64,000 bases of DNA. Origin: Gloeopeniophorella convolvens. Lineage: Eukaryota; Basidiomycota; Agaricomycetes; Russulales. Numbering within the stretch: position 1 is the stretch's first letter; every line of letters begins with the position of its first letter. Below are positions 45,897 through 57,049 of this stretch, one piece after another. The notes under the pieces are model-generated. The model had not been told where the DNA came from and searched no databases. It worked only from the letters and a program-made list of their open reading frames with translations. The position numbers and the translations under genes are program-made. The DNA is taken from NCBI GenBank assembly GCA_022496205.1, contig WTXD01000028.1:1-64000 (forward strand), read 5' to 3'.

Positions 45897-48555
45897 AGTT
45901 CAGGTATAACCTTGTGTCGAATGGAATGATCTCGGGGTGGCTTCTACGACGAAGGTGGGGCTGTATCGGACGTATCTGCGCGGCCTTACATACTCCATGG
46001 ACGGTTGTGTGAGTCGTGCTTTTTAACCCTACAAGGGCGAGTAGGAAGCCATCTGACGAACACTGACTTTGAGCAGCTCCAGCAGCGGTAGGCGCGTAAG
46101 ATACCAGTGCTGTCAATTTCAGATTTGACCCAAACAAAGATCAGATCGCCCAAAGGAAGCAGAGTCGCGGCTTGACAAACATAGCTAGTCCAAAGTAGGG
46201 GACATGTTGTGCTGTTTGATGACCTTCCCCTGTGGGACCGAGATGGTGGGTGGATCTGACAGGTGACCGGTAACAGCACATTCCAATGGCGGGCGTTGAT
46301 GAATATGATCGTTATAGTGGCGCCGTGGCTTCAAGAAAGCATGAGGGCGATGTACACCCTCAAAATGAGCATACGCACTCACCCATGGAGGCATCTTTGC
46401 GAGAACAGCTCTGTGGGAATGTCGCCCTACAGCTCCACCGCATCCAGGGCCAGAGGTCGCGTACTGAGGCATCTTGTCAAAGGGATGGCAGATATGCGCG
46501 CATCCAACCTTATTGCATATCATATTGTTCGGCTTTCTCCCACACACTACCAACTGGGTGAGGCGATGACACTTGCACGGGCCTCATGTGCCAGCAGACA
46601 TTTGGTCATGCTAACTCCACCGTACGTGAGGGACTTGAAACTTTGAGTGCTCCCAACAGCCTACCCGTGAAAGGACGGCTGTGTGATCCCTTTCGGAAAT
46701 GCGAAATGAGGCACTAGAGGCGCGGTCACCAACGACGGAGGTGACTGAGCAGCAAGCTCTTCATGATGCGGTCAAAGTACGTAGATGGGAGGACTCGGAC
46801 ATCATGTGCCTGGGCGGACCGATCTGATTGGGGAACCAGGGATGGCGCCGGTCCCGCGGCCGATTCCGTCGTATGCGGCCCGTCGCATGCCAGCAGAATG
46901 GTCGGATTCCGGAAGGTCCGTGCCCGGCACGCCGCTACTAAGTCCAACAGTCCACTGCAGCCTGTACTCATCGTTACATCCGCAAAATTCCCGAATCCTT
47001 TCCATCGCTGCAGCTTTCATGGTGTTCCCGCACATATCCCGCAGAGCACGGTCGGAACATAGAAGCCCTAAGTCGACGGTACGGAAGAGCGGGCCGGGCG
47101 AGTGTATCGAATATCATAATATTCAGCTACCCCAAAATATACTCACAAGATAATAACACCATCGCACCAGACTATTGAAGTGCCCCAGGGTAGAAGAATG
47201 TTGATGAAAGGTCGTACCCTTATCCCGGCCATCGCTACACAACCCGCCTCCATCCGATCTCAGGGACCCCAAACACCCACGCGGCCAGGCGAAGTATAGA
47301 CCATGCGAGACAGTCTGATCTATACATGTCCACAAACTCTGACTGTTGAACTTTGAGCATTGGCGCAGCTGCCAAAAAGGGTGACGGATACGTGAGTATG
47401 GCCACATCACGTACCTATCAACGCCGAGCTCCAGAAACTAGGAAGCCGATCAAAGAATGGCAACAGGTCCGAGACAGATTGCTCAACCTGGAGCCCCAAT
47501 GCTCGTGGTGGTTGGACCATCAATTTAACACAATGTCGAGTCACCAGCTTGACGGTAAATTTGATACGCCCTCTTGTTCACATGTAGAGTCAGGTAATTG
47601 GATGCCATCACTTTGCGATGGGGTTGGTAGTTCCGCAGCAAGATGCGTGGGAGCACTACGTCGATGTGGACACGAAGCATGCCCGCAGCGCGAAGGCTTG
47701 GGAACGGACCGACGCCGGACTTGTAGGGCTCGGGTAAGGGCGCGATGCTGCGTTTAGTGCGCGATGAGAAAATGCCAAGCAGAAGCGATGGCCACGTACA
47801 GTCCCAACCCATAAGTACCGGTGATAGCCCATGACCTACGATAACCCATAGGTGTCTCAACCCACGGAAACACAAATTTAGGCCCACTGGTGCCTCCCAA
47901 CTTACGTCCCATACCCTGTAACAACCCATAGCCTCAACCCTCTACAGTACCGGTTGCTATGGGTTAGGACAGGTTTGACCGTAACTTGTTCCTTGCGTGG
48001 TCGGGTGCACCGGGCGCAAAAAGGCAAGCGAGGGCGTTCGTCAAATTCAAAGCAGCCAGGTGCGAGTGTGCTGACTGAGACAACTTAAAATACGTCGACG
48101 TCGACTGCGGGAACCTTTCGACGTGCTAACCTTCCTTATCATGTCCTATCTGATGTTGAGCTGTTGCGCAACACACCGCACAGTAGTCCGTGTTCGTAGA
48201 ATAGATAAACTCGTGACAGGAGTTCGTAGACTATGCCCGTGACAGTTGCACCCAAGGTAACCCTTGAATCCTCTGGCATTGGCATTGAATAATATTGAGC
48301 GCTGAGCCTTGTCTCTCTGACGGCTGACGTCAGGTCCTGAAGACTGTGTCATATGACGTAATGGTTTGGTACGGCCGAATAAGAGCGAAAGTCTGCGGAG
48401 CAAGGAAGATTGATTTAGACGAGATCCGCAATTTGCACGACAACATTATGGTTGCACACCCGAGCCTATAGCTTCGATCCTGCTCGTTAGCCGTAGTCCG
48501 GTACTGACAAGTCGATGGCGTACCAACGATTCCGACGCATTGCTGACGAGGAGCG
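45897..48555. other. interval between DUF6534 genes in arm A, repeated, no gene
   Basis: This matches arm C 18590-21546 and arm B 53133-57049 in inverse or direct orientation. Near 46920 the sequence ccggaaggtccgtgcccggcacgccgct is the empty form of the LINE site in arm B. The DUF6534 relic present at 55.2-55.85 kb is almost wholly missing here (deletion near 47385). It contains the MITE-like insertion at 47799-47979. Confidence 0.55.
47799..47979. mobile_element. MITE-like element with terminal inverted repeats, 181 bases
   Basis: The left end cagtcccaacccataagtac and the reverse complement of the right end (cctgtcctaacccatagcaa) form imperfect inverted repeats; both ends lead to an ACCGG motif. 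Flanking CGTA at 47795-47798 and 47980-47983 may be the target duplication. The element is absent from the equivalent positions at 19.15 kb and 56.44 kb, where the flanks read straight through (gcgatggccgcataactgttcc on the reverse strand in arm C). AACCCATA-like octamers recur inside. It has no coding capacity. Confidence 0.7.
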
Positions 48556-50115
48556 TTACGCTTCACTCAAACCGCCTTTGTGGGCCACATCGGTCTTGCG
48601 GCTCAGACTCGATCTACCGCTCTTACGACCCGCGGTTGCCTTCGAGATATCGATCGCGATGGATGTCGATCCGCTCTCAAGTGGCGCTTCTCGTAGGGAA
48701 ATGCGGTTGTTTAACGAAACAAGGAGGGAATTTGAGTACCTGCCCGTAGTGTCAGTTACATCTATATGGTAAACCGCGGGAAGGCTACTACAGTTTGCCG
48801 AGGACAGCCATCCTGTAGAGAGCAAGGTCATGGGATGGCGACAGTTTAGTGTAGGCTGTAGACGTACGGGCACGTGAAATAGGCTTTATCCTGAGAAGTC
48901 GTTGCATCAGTCACGGCAAAAGGAGAGACGGGGCTATCCGTACAGGGAACAAGAACACCATCAACAACGATACAACCGCCACAGACGCTGGAACACCGCA
49001 TGAGGTTCGGACGCGTGCCATCTCGACAGTGACCATACGGACTTGTTATCAGGCTCGTCTCAATGGTCAGTTGTATGATTCGAGAGAGTGCATGCTTGTT
49101 GAGGCGACTGCTGCTGCCCTTGTGCCTTGTGAGCTGCAAAACAACGGGAAGTTGTCAGCGACTGTTGGTTCGCACATGCAGTGCTCACGTACGAGGTATA
49201 TCATAGTGACCGCTATAAGAGCGTCTGTCACGACCTCTCCAACGACGGAAATCTGAGCAGCACGGAGTCAGCCTCCCAAGCGCCCGGAGAATCGGGAGCG
49301 CCTACCAAAGCGTCGCCCTGTAAAGCTCTTCCTTTGGTGGCTTTTCCGCGGATAGCAACCTGTTGGCGTCGGTCCGAGTTCAGAGCCGAAGGAGAGGACT
49401 TTTACCTTGACACCTCCAACTAGCGAACCGACCGAGTCAACCATCGAACCCTTATCACCAAGTAAACCGTGATGTCCAGCTCGGAATGCGTGACGACTCA
49501 CAATGCATATCAAAGCACAGATCCACCAGCATCTCCTTTCAAGGACCCAGATACGATATGGATAGAAGAGTTGGACAGCCATAGAAATAAACGCGCCGAT
49601 GACTGGCACGTCGTACGGTGCCGCGTGCGATCGCCCAAAATGTTCCATGTTTCCAAACCCGGAGGCAAACCAGTAGTAGAGATCAGCCCCCGTGAGCGCT
49701 GTTTGTAGCGTCTCGAGGAGGAATATGCCGTATACTGTGGACATACCTCAAAGTTAGAAGAGATAGGCAGAAGCAAGAGACACAATACCGAGCAATTTGA
49801 TGACTCTCCGGTCTGTCCGGAAGTTGTAACTGTATATATCTGGATAGCAATCTCAAAGTCCATTGCAACGGGGGGAGGTGACGAGAGCTCACATATCTGG
49901 ACCGATAGTATCCCGTAAAGCATCCAGTTCCAGAGCAAACCCAAGAACTCGTGTATCGCGCCAAAGTCAGCTCGAGTGAGGCTAAGAGCGCTCGAAAACG
50001 TACGCGGGGTGCATTCCTAGAGTAAAGGGTCAAGAAGACCGTAATGGACGTAGCGGCAACATAACTGCACTTACACTTCAGACAAGTTGGGATGCACGGG
50101 AGGTGCGTCGGTCAT
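48556..50115 (-). CDS. DUF6534-type 7-helix membrane protein, subfamily I, arm A
   Basis: About 310 residues. Exon 1 encodes MTDAPPVHPNLSE; the 13-base exon 2 (50004-50016) gives V-N-A-P-R. Then FLGLLWNWMLYGILSVQI, YIYSYNFRTDRRVIKLL, core exon YGIFLLETLQTALTGADLYY with ISMAVQLFYPYRIWVLERRC, GSMVDSVGSLVGGVK, VAIRGKATKGRALQGDAL, ISVVGEVVTDALIAVTMIYL, LSRIIQLTIETSLIT, SVAVVSLLMVFLFP, DKAYFTCP, MAVLGKL, and last exon YSNSLLVSLNNRISLREAPL with a short basic/Ser tail ending GGLSEA. All joins keep frame; one donor is GTCCGT (after SLIT). Compared with subfamily II it has TCP preceded by Tyr-Phe, a shorter tail and a lost exon-3 Ala-Val-Trp pattern. No disabling change seen. Confidence 0.82.
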
Positions 50116-51060
50116 GGTAACTCAGGTAGTTGTGGAACAGGTGGGGTTTGTGGTACCCTCGATCTTCAGGCAACCAGCAGTTTGAGGTCGTCTCAGTAGA
50201 TGAAGCTATAAGACGCCAGGAAACCCCACCCATCAAACGACATGAGACACAACAATCGGGAGATGAACGCACTCACGTACGCATGGGTAACGCCAGCCAG
50301 ATTTAGCCAACGATGTATTCTGACAGAGGAAAGGTACGGTGATTCAGCCACCGCCGAGCCAATGTGACTTGATCGCAGAACCAACGAGCCAAGGCTCAAG
50401 GAAACAGGCGGACTGCTGCACCTCCGAACGGTCACAGGACTGATGCATGACGCAACCTTCTCTGATGGAAGAAGATTATATACGCACCACTTTGTCGACA
50501 TTCACGAATCCCGAAAAGAGGAACGAGCATTATTGATCGTCTGACGGACGCACCCTGGCTTGTTTCACCAGCCATCGTGAGGCATCAGCGTTAATTTGTG
50601 GCGCAAACGTGTGGTCATCGGAGGCTGGACGACACCACGGCGGCCTGGGAATTTCATGAAGAGCATAAGGAAAAGGACCGACACACGATGGGGGCGCGGG
50701 CGCGGGATGATGAGCATCTGGAGAGCGCGTTCGGGGCAGAGATGAAATGCAAGAAAGAGGATGGTTTTGGCTGGAAACGAGGCATAGCGTGCAGGCTTGT
50801 GTGGTGGCGAGCGGAGAGTGACGAATTAAATTTCGCGACATCGTTCTCGAAGACCGCGACCTACTGCGACGTTGTGCTCGGACTCGACACGAAACCAACG
50901 CTGGGCTCTTTTTTTGGTTCCATTTACCAGTATTTGGTGAAGTTGTTCATGGCATTTGGCGACGCGACCGAATGAGATAGGCGCCTGTATCTTCCGAGAT
51001 CCGCCACGCGGCCGAGTCCGACATCCCCGAGCGATGTCGATGGGGGCCGACAGATAAATT
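50116..51060 (-). repeat. U block, copy 2, upstream of subfamily I gene in arm A
   Basis: This block is the reverse complement of 17500-18340 and a direct copy of 58606-59640. It carries open frames on both strands (plus 50598-50975, minus 50193-50501) that stay open in the other copies. Plus-strand differences between copies are mostly amino-acid changing, so coding is doubtful. The outer end (about 51000-51055) resembles the 5' flank of the F-box gene at 38.77 kb. Confidence 0.6.
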
Positions 51061-51301
51061 CGTCAGACGAATACAGTAAATCTCGCAAGTTATATCATGC
51101 TTTCCTTGTACGGAGGGAGGGATATTGTTGCGGTGTTACGCACATCCGTTTCGACACACCACAGCACCTCGAAGGATGCTGAGGAGGCTTTCTTCCCAGA
51201 TATTTCAGGGAACATAGTGGTTCGGCGCTCAGAGTGCTCCCGAGTTTGTGTGAACGAGCTGGGGCGAGCAATAAGCTGCACTTGTGTAAGCCGATTCACG
51301 C

Positions 51302-53132
51302 CTATGGACCGGCGCAGGTTGATACCTCAGCGCGGATAATGCGGTGCTTCACATAGAAATTTCTAATAGGACCGATATAGTCTGCGGCTTCCGATAAGAT
51401 AAATACTGTCACGGGTGATCGCTGCGGGTGGCTTGTCATAGGCGTGCCACGCCTCTCAGTTATACTATGCCTGTAGTAACATTCGTCAACGCGCACACGC
51501 AAGGATTGGAGGAACTGACTGATGAACTGGGGAACTCGCTTCGTCTCACCAGCGCCACGTAAGGACTCAGCCTTAATTTCCCTATCTTCGCTCGTCGCCA
51601 TCCCCATGGCATTGAGAACAACGCCCTCAGCCCGCGGGCCGGTGGAGTTGACGCCGAACCCTCGCGATCCGAAAGTCATGGCCCCCAACGACGATGCCGC
51701 GTCACGAATAGAAATGCGGTTGTTGAATGAGACGAGGAGGGTGTTGGAGTACCTGCCCGCGCCGTTGAGAGTGACGATAACCAAAGAGGGAAGAAACACT
51801 TACAGCTTTCCAAGGACTGCCGTCCTATCCCGTCACGTCATAATCAACGAATGCCTGTGCGAGCAGAGCGACGGAAACCTACGGGCATGTGAACCAGTTC
51901 TTTTCCTGGGTAGTGTTCAATTCACATTGGGGGCATAATACATCCGAGACCAACGTACCGGAAACCCAACCACTGTGATTACTGACGCAATACCGACGAT
52001 AGCTGTGAACAAATAAGAAAGTGTACAATATACTGAGGCGTTGGAGGGATTTACTGGTCAACACATTCGTCTCGACCACCAATCTGATTATCTTCGCCAT
52101 GGCATGGTCGGTGAGCAGATTTTCAGATACCGCACGCCGTGTAAGCTATGGCCGAGCGGTGTTTCAGCCCGTACGGAAAATAAGGGAGGAAGTGTGGCAT
52201 ACGTAGTAGATCATAGACCCTGCGATCAGAAAATCGCACACAGCATTGTCGATGAGCCAAATCTGCGAATTGGTGAGGTTGATCGACCGATTAAATGGAT
52301 GCAAACAAGATTAACGTACCATACCCTCGATCTTCAGCGCTCGTCCACTGTTAAATCTACCGTGGACAGCCGCCTGGGTGTGTGAGCTAGGTTGTGGGTA
52401 GTACAAGTCGAGTTGGACTTACCCCAATGCCACCGGCGAATCCTCCTCCCGCACTCACGATAGAGAACTATATACGAATGTCAGGACGGCGTCCAGCCTA
52501 TAAAGAATGTTTATATGGGCTTACCAGACAGATCACAGCGCACAACCACCAGGCTTTCCTCCCACTCATCACCCAGATGCGCCACGAGAAGAAGAATTGG
52601 ACGGCCATGGCGATGAGTGCACCAATGATAGGTGTGTTATATTCAGATGTATAAGGATTCGCGAGGTGGCTCAAGTTTCCGAACCCCTCCACGAACCAAT
52701 AGTAGAGGTCTGCGCCGCTGAGAATCGTTTGCAGTGTCTCCATAAAGAAGATTCCGTAAACTGTGAACGATTGTGAGACGGCGGGCCGGGAGGATACATA
52801 TGCTAGAGGCACACCTAGAAGCTTGATGGCCCTCCTGTCTTTCGAGAAGTTGTAGCTGTATACGTCTTATACTCCAGTAAGCGGCCATGAGAGCGGGAGT
52901 GTGTTTAAATGATAACTCACAGACTTGAACTACTAGCATCCCGTACAGAGCCCAGTTCCAGATAACCCCGAGGAGCTATTCATGAAGTATGAATAGTCGG
53001 AATTCTAGATAAACAAGCATTCATACAAGTGGGGCTGCGCTGAAGCGAGGAATCAGTTCTGGCGTACGCGAGGCGCAGAGCTGAGACTCACATATCAATA
53101 ACATTAGGGGGAACGCAAGCGTCGGCTGCCAT
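51302..53132 (-). CDS. DUF6534-type 7-helix membrane protein, subfamily II, arm B
   Basis: About 395 residues, the longest member here. Exon 1 encodes MAADACVPPNVID; the 13-base exon 2 is 53027-53039. The core exon has IFFMETLQTILSGADLYYW, ANPYTSEYNTPIIGALIAMA and VQFFFSWRIWVMSGRK. Later exons give SIVSAGGGFAGGIG, AAVHGRFNSGRALKIEGM, IWLIDNAVCDFLIAGSMIYY, AKIIRLVVETNVLT, IVGIASVITVVGFP, EKNWFTCP, TAVLGKL and YSNTLLVSFNNRISIRDA. All splice sites are canonical. The tail shares TSEDREIKAESLRGAGETKR with arm C but reads on for about 40 residues, because the bases that give a stop in arm C (DYP-stop) differ here. The extra tail overlaps what is 3' flank in the other copies. Confidence 0.83.
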
Positions 53133-54111
53133 ACTTCAGGTATAACCTAGTGTCGGGTGGAATGATCTTGGGGTGGCTTCTACGACGAAGGTGGGGTTGT
53201 ATCGCACGCATCTGCGCGGCCTTTCATACTCTACGAACGGCTGTGTGAATCGGGCTTTCTAAACCTACAAGAATGAGTAGAAAGCCATCTGATGAACACT
53301 GATTTTGAGTGGCTCCAGCAGTGTCAGGCACGTAAAATACTGCTGTCAGCTTCAGTCTTGACCCAAACAAAGGATCAGGTTGCCCAAAGGAAGCAGAGCC
53401 ACAGCCCGACAAGATAGCTATTCCAAGATAGGGAGCAAGTTGTCGTGCTTGATGGCTTCACCCGCGAGGCCGGGCGAGTGTATCTGACAGATAACAGAAC
53501 ATGTCAATGATGGGCGCTGCCAAGCATAATCGTTGTGGTGGCGTTGCGCTTGGGCTGTCAGGCTTCAAGCAAGCAGAAGGGTGACATACATCCCCGGCAT
53601 GTGAAGACGCACTGATCCATGGGGGAGTCTTTGCGAGACCAGCTTTGTGGGGACGACATCCTACAGCCACACCATTCAGAAGTCACGTATTGGGACGTTT
53701 GTCAAAGAGATGACGGACGTGTGCGCATGCAACCTTATTACATACCGTTGCCCAACTTTCCTCTCACGCACTGTCAGCAGGGTGAGGTGACGTTACTTTC
53801 ATCTTACAGTGTACCACCGGACATCTGGTGATGCCAACTCCATTCGTGAGGCACTCGAACCCTCGAGTGCCTCAAATAGCCTATCCGCGAAAGGACGGCC
53901 GTGTGGCCCCTCACCCCTTCACTGCCTGCATCGTGACGGGAAATGAAGCACTAGAGGCGCCACATCAACGACGACGGTGACCGAACTCAGCAAGCTCTCC
54001 ATGATGTGGTCAAAGATGGGGGGCGAGGATGAAATCATGTGCCCAGGCCGGTCTGTCGCATCCGGCCCGTCGCATGCCGGCGAAATAATCTCTGCCAAAG
54101 TCTGCGTTCGG
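53133..54111. other. 5' flank of the subfamily II gene in arm B
   Basis: Repeated in arms A and C. No gene is recognised. It ends at the LINE target site. Confidence 0.5.
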
Positions 54112-54750
54112 AAGGCCCGTGCCTGGCAAACTCGCACCGGCTTACCAAGCCATGCACTCGGCAAAGACGGCCCGGCCCATCATCTCCACATTCACCAGAC
54201 TCCTCACCGGCCACGCCTTCTGCGGTGCCTACACCGCCATGATGAAGCCAACAGAACGCACGTCATGCGACTGTCCGGACGCACCACTCCAGACCATCGA
54301 ACACGTCCTCACTTCATGCCCACTCTACGCCGAACCCCGCCGATCCATCCTCCGTCCCATCGCCCACGACTACTCGCTGCACAAAATATTCGGAACAAAG
54401 GAGGGGGGCGCCGCGCTGGCCAAGTTCATCGAGGCCACTCGCTGCCTGATGGTGCCCCGCACACCCCCTCAGCCCCCGGAACCCCCCTGAAGGTCCCACG
54501 CGCGGTTGCGGCCTACATGTGGCCACCGCTTTGTCGCTGTGAAAGCGGCTCGGAACTCTAATGCCCTAGCGGCAGATCAGACTTTGATTACTAATTACTA
54601 CTTCTATTTGCGCCCGGCCCCTTTACTCATACCTTGACTCCGACCCTGTGAAACTGTACTATGTATGTAGTGCGACCGCGTCTTGTGATGGACTCGCTGT
54701 TGTGGAATATAAATGTTGACAAAAAAAAAAAAAAAGGCCCGTGCCTGGCA
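54112..54750 (+). mobile_element. 5'-truncated non-LTR retrotransposon (LINE) with poly(A) and target site duplication
   Basis: The insert 54129-54735 ends in A15 (54721-54735) and is flanked by a 17-base direct repeat AAGGCCCGTGCCTGGCA at 54112-54128 and 54734-54750 (two As shared with the poly(A)). It encodes the very C-terminal end of a LINE polyprotein: ARPIISTFTRLLTGHAFCG, then a CCHC-type knuckle CDCPDAPLQTIEHVLTSCPLY, then IFGTKEGGAALAKFIEATR, stopping at 54490. A 3' UTR of about 230 bases follows. This order is usual for fungal LINE-type elements. The rest of the element is absent, as expected from incomplete reverse transcription. Arms A (46.92 kb) and C (20.59 kb) show the uninterrupted site. 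Confidence 0.9.
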
Positions 54751-57049
54751 CGCCGCTGGCCCAACAATTGGGCCCAACTACTACGGCCTGTACTTCATCG
54801 TTCCATCCGCAGAGACCCTGGATCGTTTCCGTCGCGGGAGCTTGTATTGTGTTCTTGCGCGCATCCCGCAGAGCGTGCTTGGGAACAAAAAAGCCTCAAG
54901 TAAACGGTATAGAAGAGCGGGGGCGAGTATGACTCTCATATCAAGTTTAACGTTTAGCTACGGGCCCAAAACAGACTTATAAGATAACGATGCCATCGTA
55001 CCAAGTCGAAGTGTTCCGGGGTAGAAGAGCGTCGATGGAAGGTCGTATCCTTATTCCGGTTGTCGCTAAACAACCCGCCCCCATTCGGTCAGATCGGAGA
55101 CCCTAAGTGCCCGTGCGGCCGGGAGTCGAAGAGTATAGACTGCACCGGACAGTCTGATCTATACTACGTGTCCAAAGACTTTGACTGTTGAGTTTTTGCG
55201 TATTGGCGCAGCTGCCAAAAAGATTATGGATGTTCCAATTGCTACCTGCAGCAGTGTTGATTACTTCCGGCCTGGTAGGATCAGCAGTATAAGTCATCGC
55301 TCGCACGTTTTGTCAGAATCTTCATCCTTCCCAGGGTACGTTGTCTGGTCGTGCAGGCGCGAGATGATCGGAATGTGCGAGCATCAAAACCAGTTCGGAA
55401 TCGAGAACTTCAAGCCCTCACGAGACAGATGATGGTGTGGGGGCATCAGAATTTTCTACTGGGGATCCAGAACCATGTGTGAAAGACAGTTACACGAGGA
55501 TTGCCCCATAATGGCGCCAGTAAAAAGAACGGCGCTGTAGGGTGATGCGTAGGGTGCTGCAAGGAGATGAATGTCGCCACATCTGAGCAGACCACCGCCA
55601 AGCGTGGCGGGCAGGACTTCCATAATTCTTAGGCCGCCTATCTACGTGATGAGAAGGGAATCAGAGCATCAGCAGCGCGAACATGATCGCGGCGTACCTA
55701 ACGGCCCAAGAGGTCTCCGGTCTTCTGGAGAGCTGCACTACTCGTCAGCCTCACCTGTCCGTGATAAGACCAATTTGAAGGCTACATCAACGATCACGAA
55801 GTAGAACCAGCAGAGCATCGTGTGAAGTCTGCCTCCAGAGGATGGCTAGCAGCTAGCGAAAAGAAGAATCCCTCGTGGTACCACGCGCGAGTTGGCTTAT
55901 ATACCAACGGTGTACAGGGGCAGTCGACACTAAAACGATGGTGATCTGGAGGTAGTTGGTGGTGTGTCAGAGTGTTGAACGAGAGGAATTTCCGACCTTT
56001 GCTCAAGACGTGCCAAGTATGCCACATTACGTACCTACCAGCGCCGAGGGCCAGGAATTAGAAAGCAGACTACAAAGGTACCAACATGCCAACAGGTCTG
56101 CAATAGACGGCTCTTAGAGCCCAATACACGTGGCGATTCGATCATCGATCCAACACAATGGCAAACCAACTGGCTTGACGAGAAGTTTGATAGGTTCCCT
56201 TGTTCACATGGAGAGTCAAGTGCTTTGATGCCATCACTCCGCAAAGGAGTTGATAGAGCTGTCAGTGACAAGATTTGTGGAATAGTGTCATCGCGGACAT
56301 GAAATAAGTACGCCCGTACAACGCCCGTATGCGCTAAGGCCTGGGAACGGTCCGATTTCAGACTTGTAGGGCCTGGGTAAGGACAGGCAGGGACGCGATA
56401 CTGCATCATGCAATGGAATGCCGAACAGAAGCGGTATCCACATAACCTGTTCCTCACCCGGTTGTGTGCATCGGGCATACAAAGACGTCCTGAAGGCAAG
56501 GGCGTTCGCCGAATTCTGAGTGCAGCAACCGGCCCGTGCGAGTGCTGACTAAGACTTTCCGAGTCAGTTCGTTCGAATGCGTGAACGTCAGCTTTCGACG
56601 TTCCAGCCTTCTTCACTCACATCCCATCTGATGTTTAGTAAGTCTTCGCGGAATGAGATACCGCACATGAGTCTGTGGTTGCAGCGTATGTACATAAGTT
56701 CGTAACTGGCGTGACAGCCGCACTCAAGATACACATCCTCTGATATTCAGCCGAGCCTCCGAAGACCCGAGGGCCGACAGCTTGTGCCTCCGAATATCGG
56801 GTCACATGACGCGGTAGTTTGGTACCGCCGCAACGCGGGAACCTTCAAAGGATAGTAGCGAAAGTATCAGGTCCGGGCAGGGCTGTGGGGCGAGGGAGAT
56901 CGATTTAGACGAGACCCGCAATTTACATGACAGCATTATGGTTGCGCGCTCGAGCCTAAGTATAGCTTCGATCATGTTCGTTAGTGGTAGCCCGGTACTG
57001 ACAGGTCGATGACGTACCCACGATTCTGATGCACCGCCGACGAGGAGCG
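54751..57049. other. interval between DUF6534 genes in arm B
   Basis: Repeated sequence continuing the flank interrupted by the LINE. Apart from the relic at 55.2-55.85 kb there is no gene. A 193-codon minus-strand frame at 56035-56616 corresponds to broken frames in arms A and C, so it is not considered coding. Confidence 0.5.
55200..55850 (-). pseudogene. DUF6534 relic, exons 4-6 region, arm B
   Basis: Inverse counterpart of the relic at 19750-20250. On the minus strand a KTRDLLGR-like exon 4 end and a piece for GADLYYW/PIxGAIM-type sequence can be followed with gaps and frameshifts. Arm A lacks almost all of it. It marks a third, older DUF6534 gene in the ancestral unit between subfamilies I and II. 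Confidence 0.45.

Larger units (their letters stand above)
43355..51070 (-). repeat. inverted arm A of the three-copy segmental duplication, about 7.7 kb
   Basis: Reverse complement of 17500-23755 and direct tandem copy of 51070-59640. The left edge near 43355 is shown by ccaagtctctaccaccagagccgcatcatgcagctactgc, which matches the reverse complement of the region near 23740. The junction with arm B lies near 51055-51075, where sequence from the end of the U block passes directly into taaatctcgcaagtt, the beginning of the next unit. It contains a DUF6534 II copy, an intact DUF6534 I gene and the U block, plus two arm-specific insertions. Confidence 0.8.

Noticed and set aside
56035..56616. 193-codon minus-strand frame in arm B
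   Set aside because: The counterparts in arms A and C are broken by indels and stops, so the frame is not conserved.
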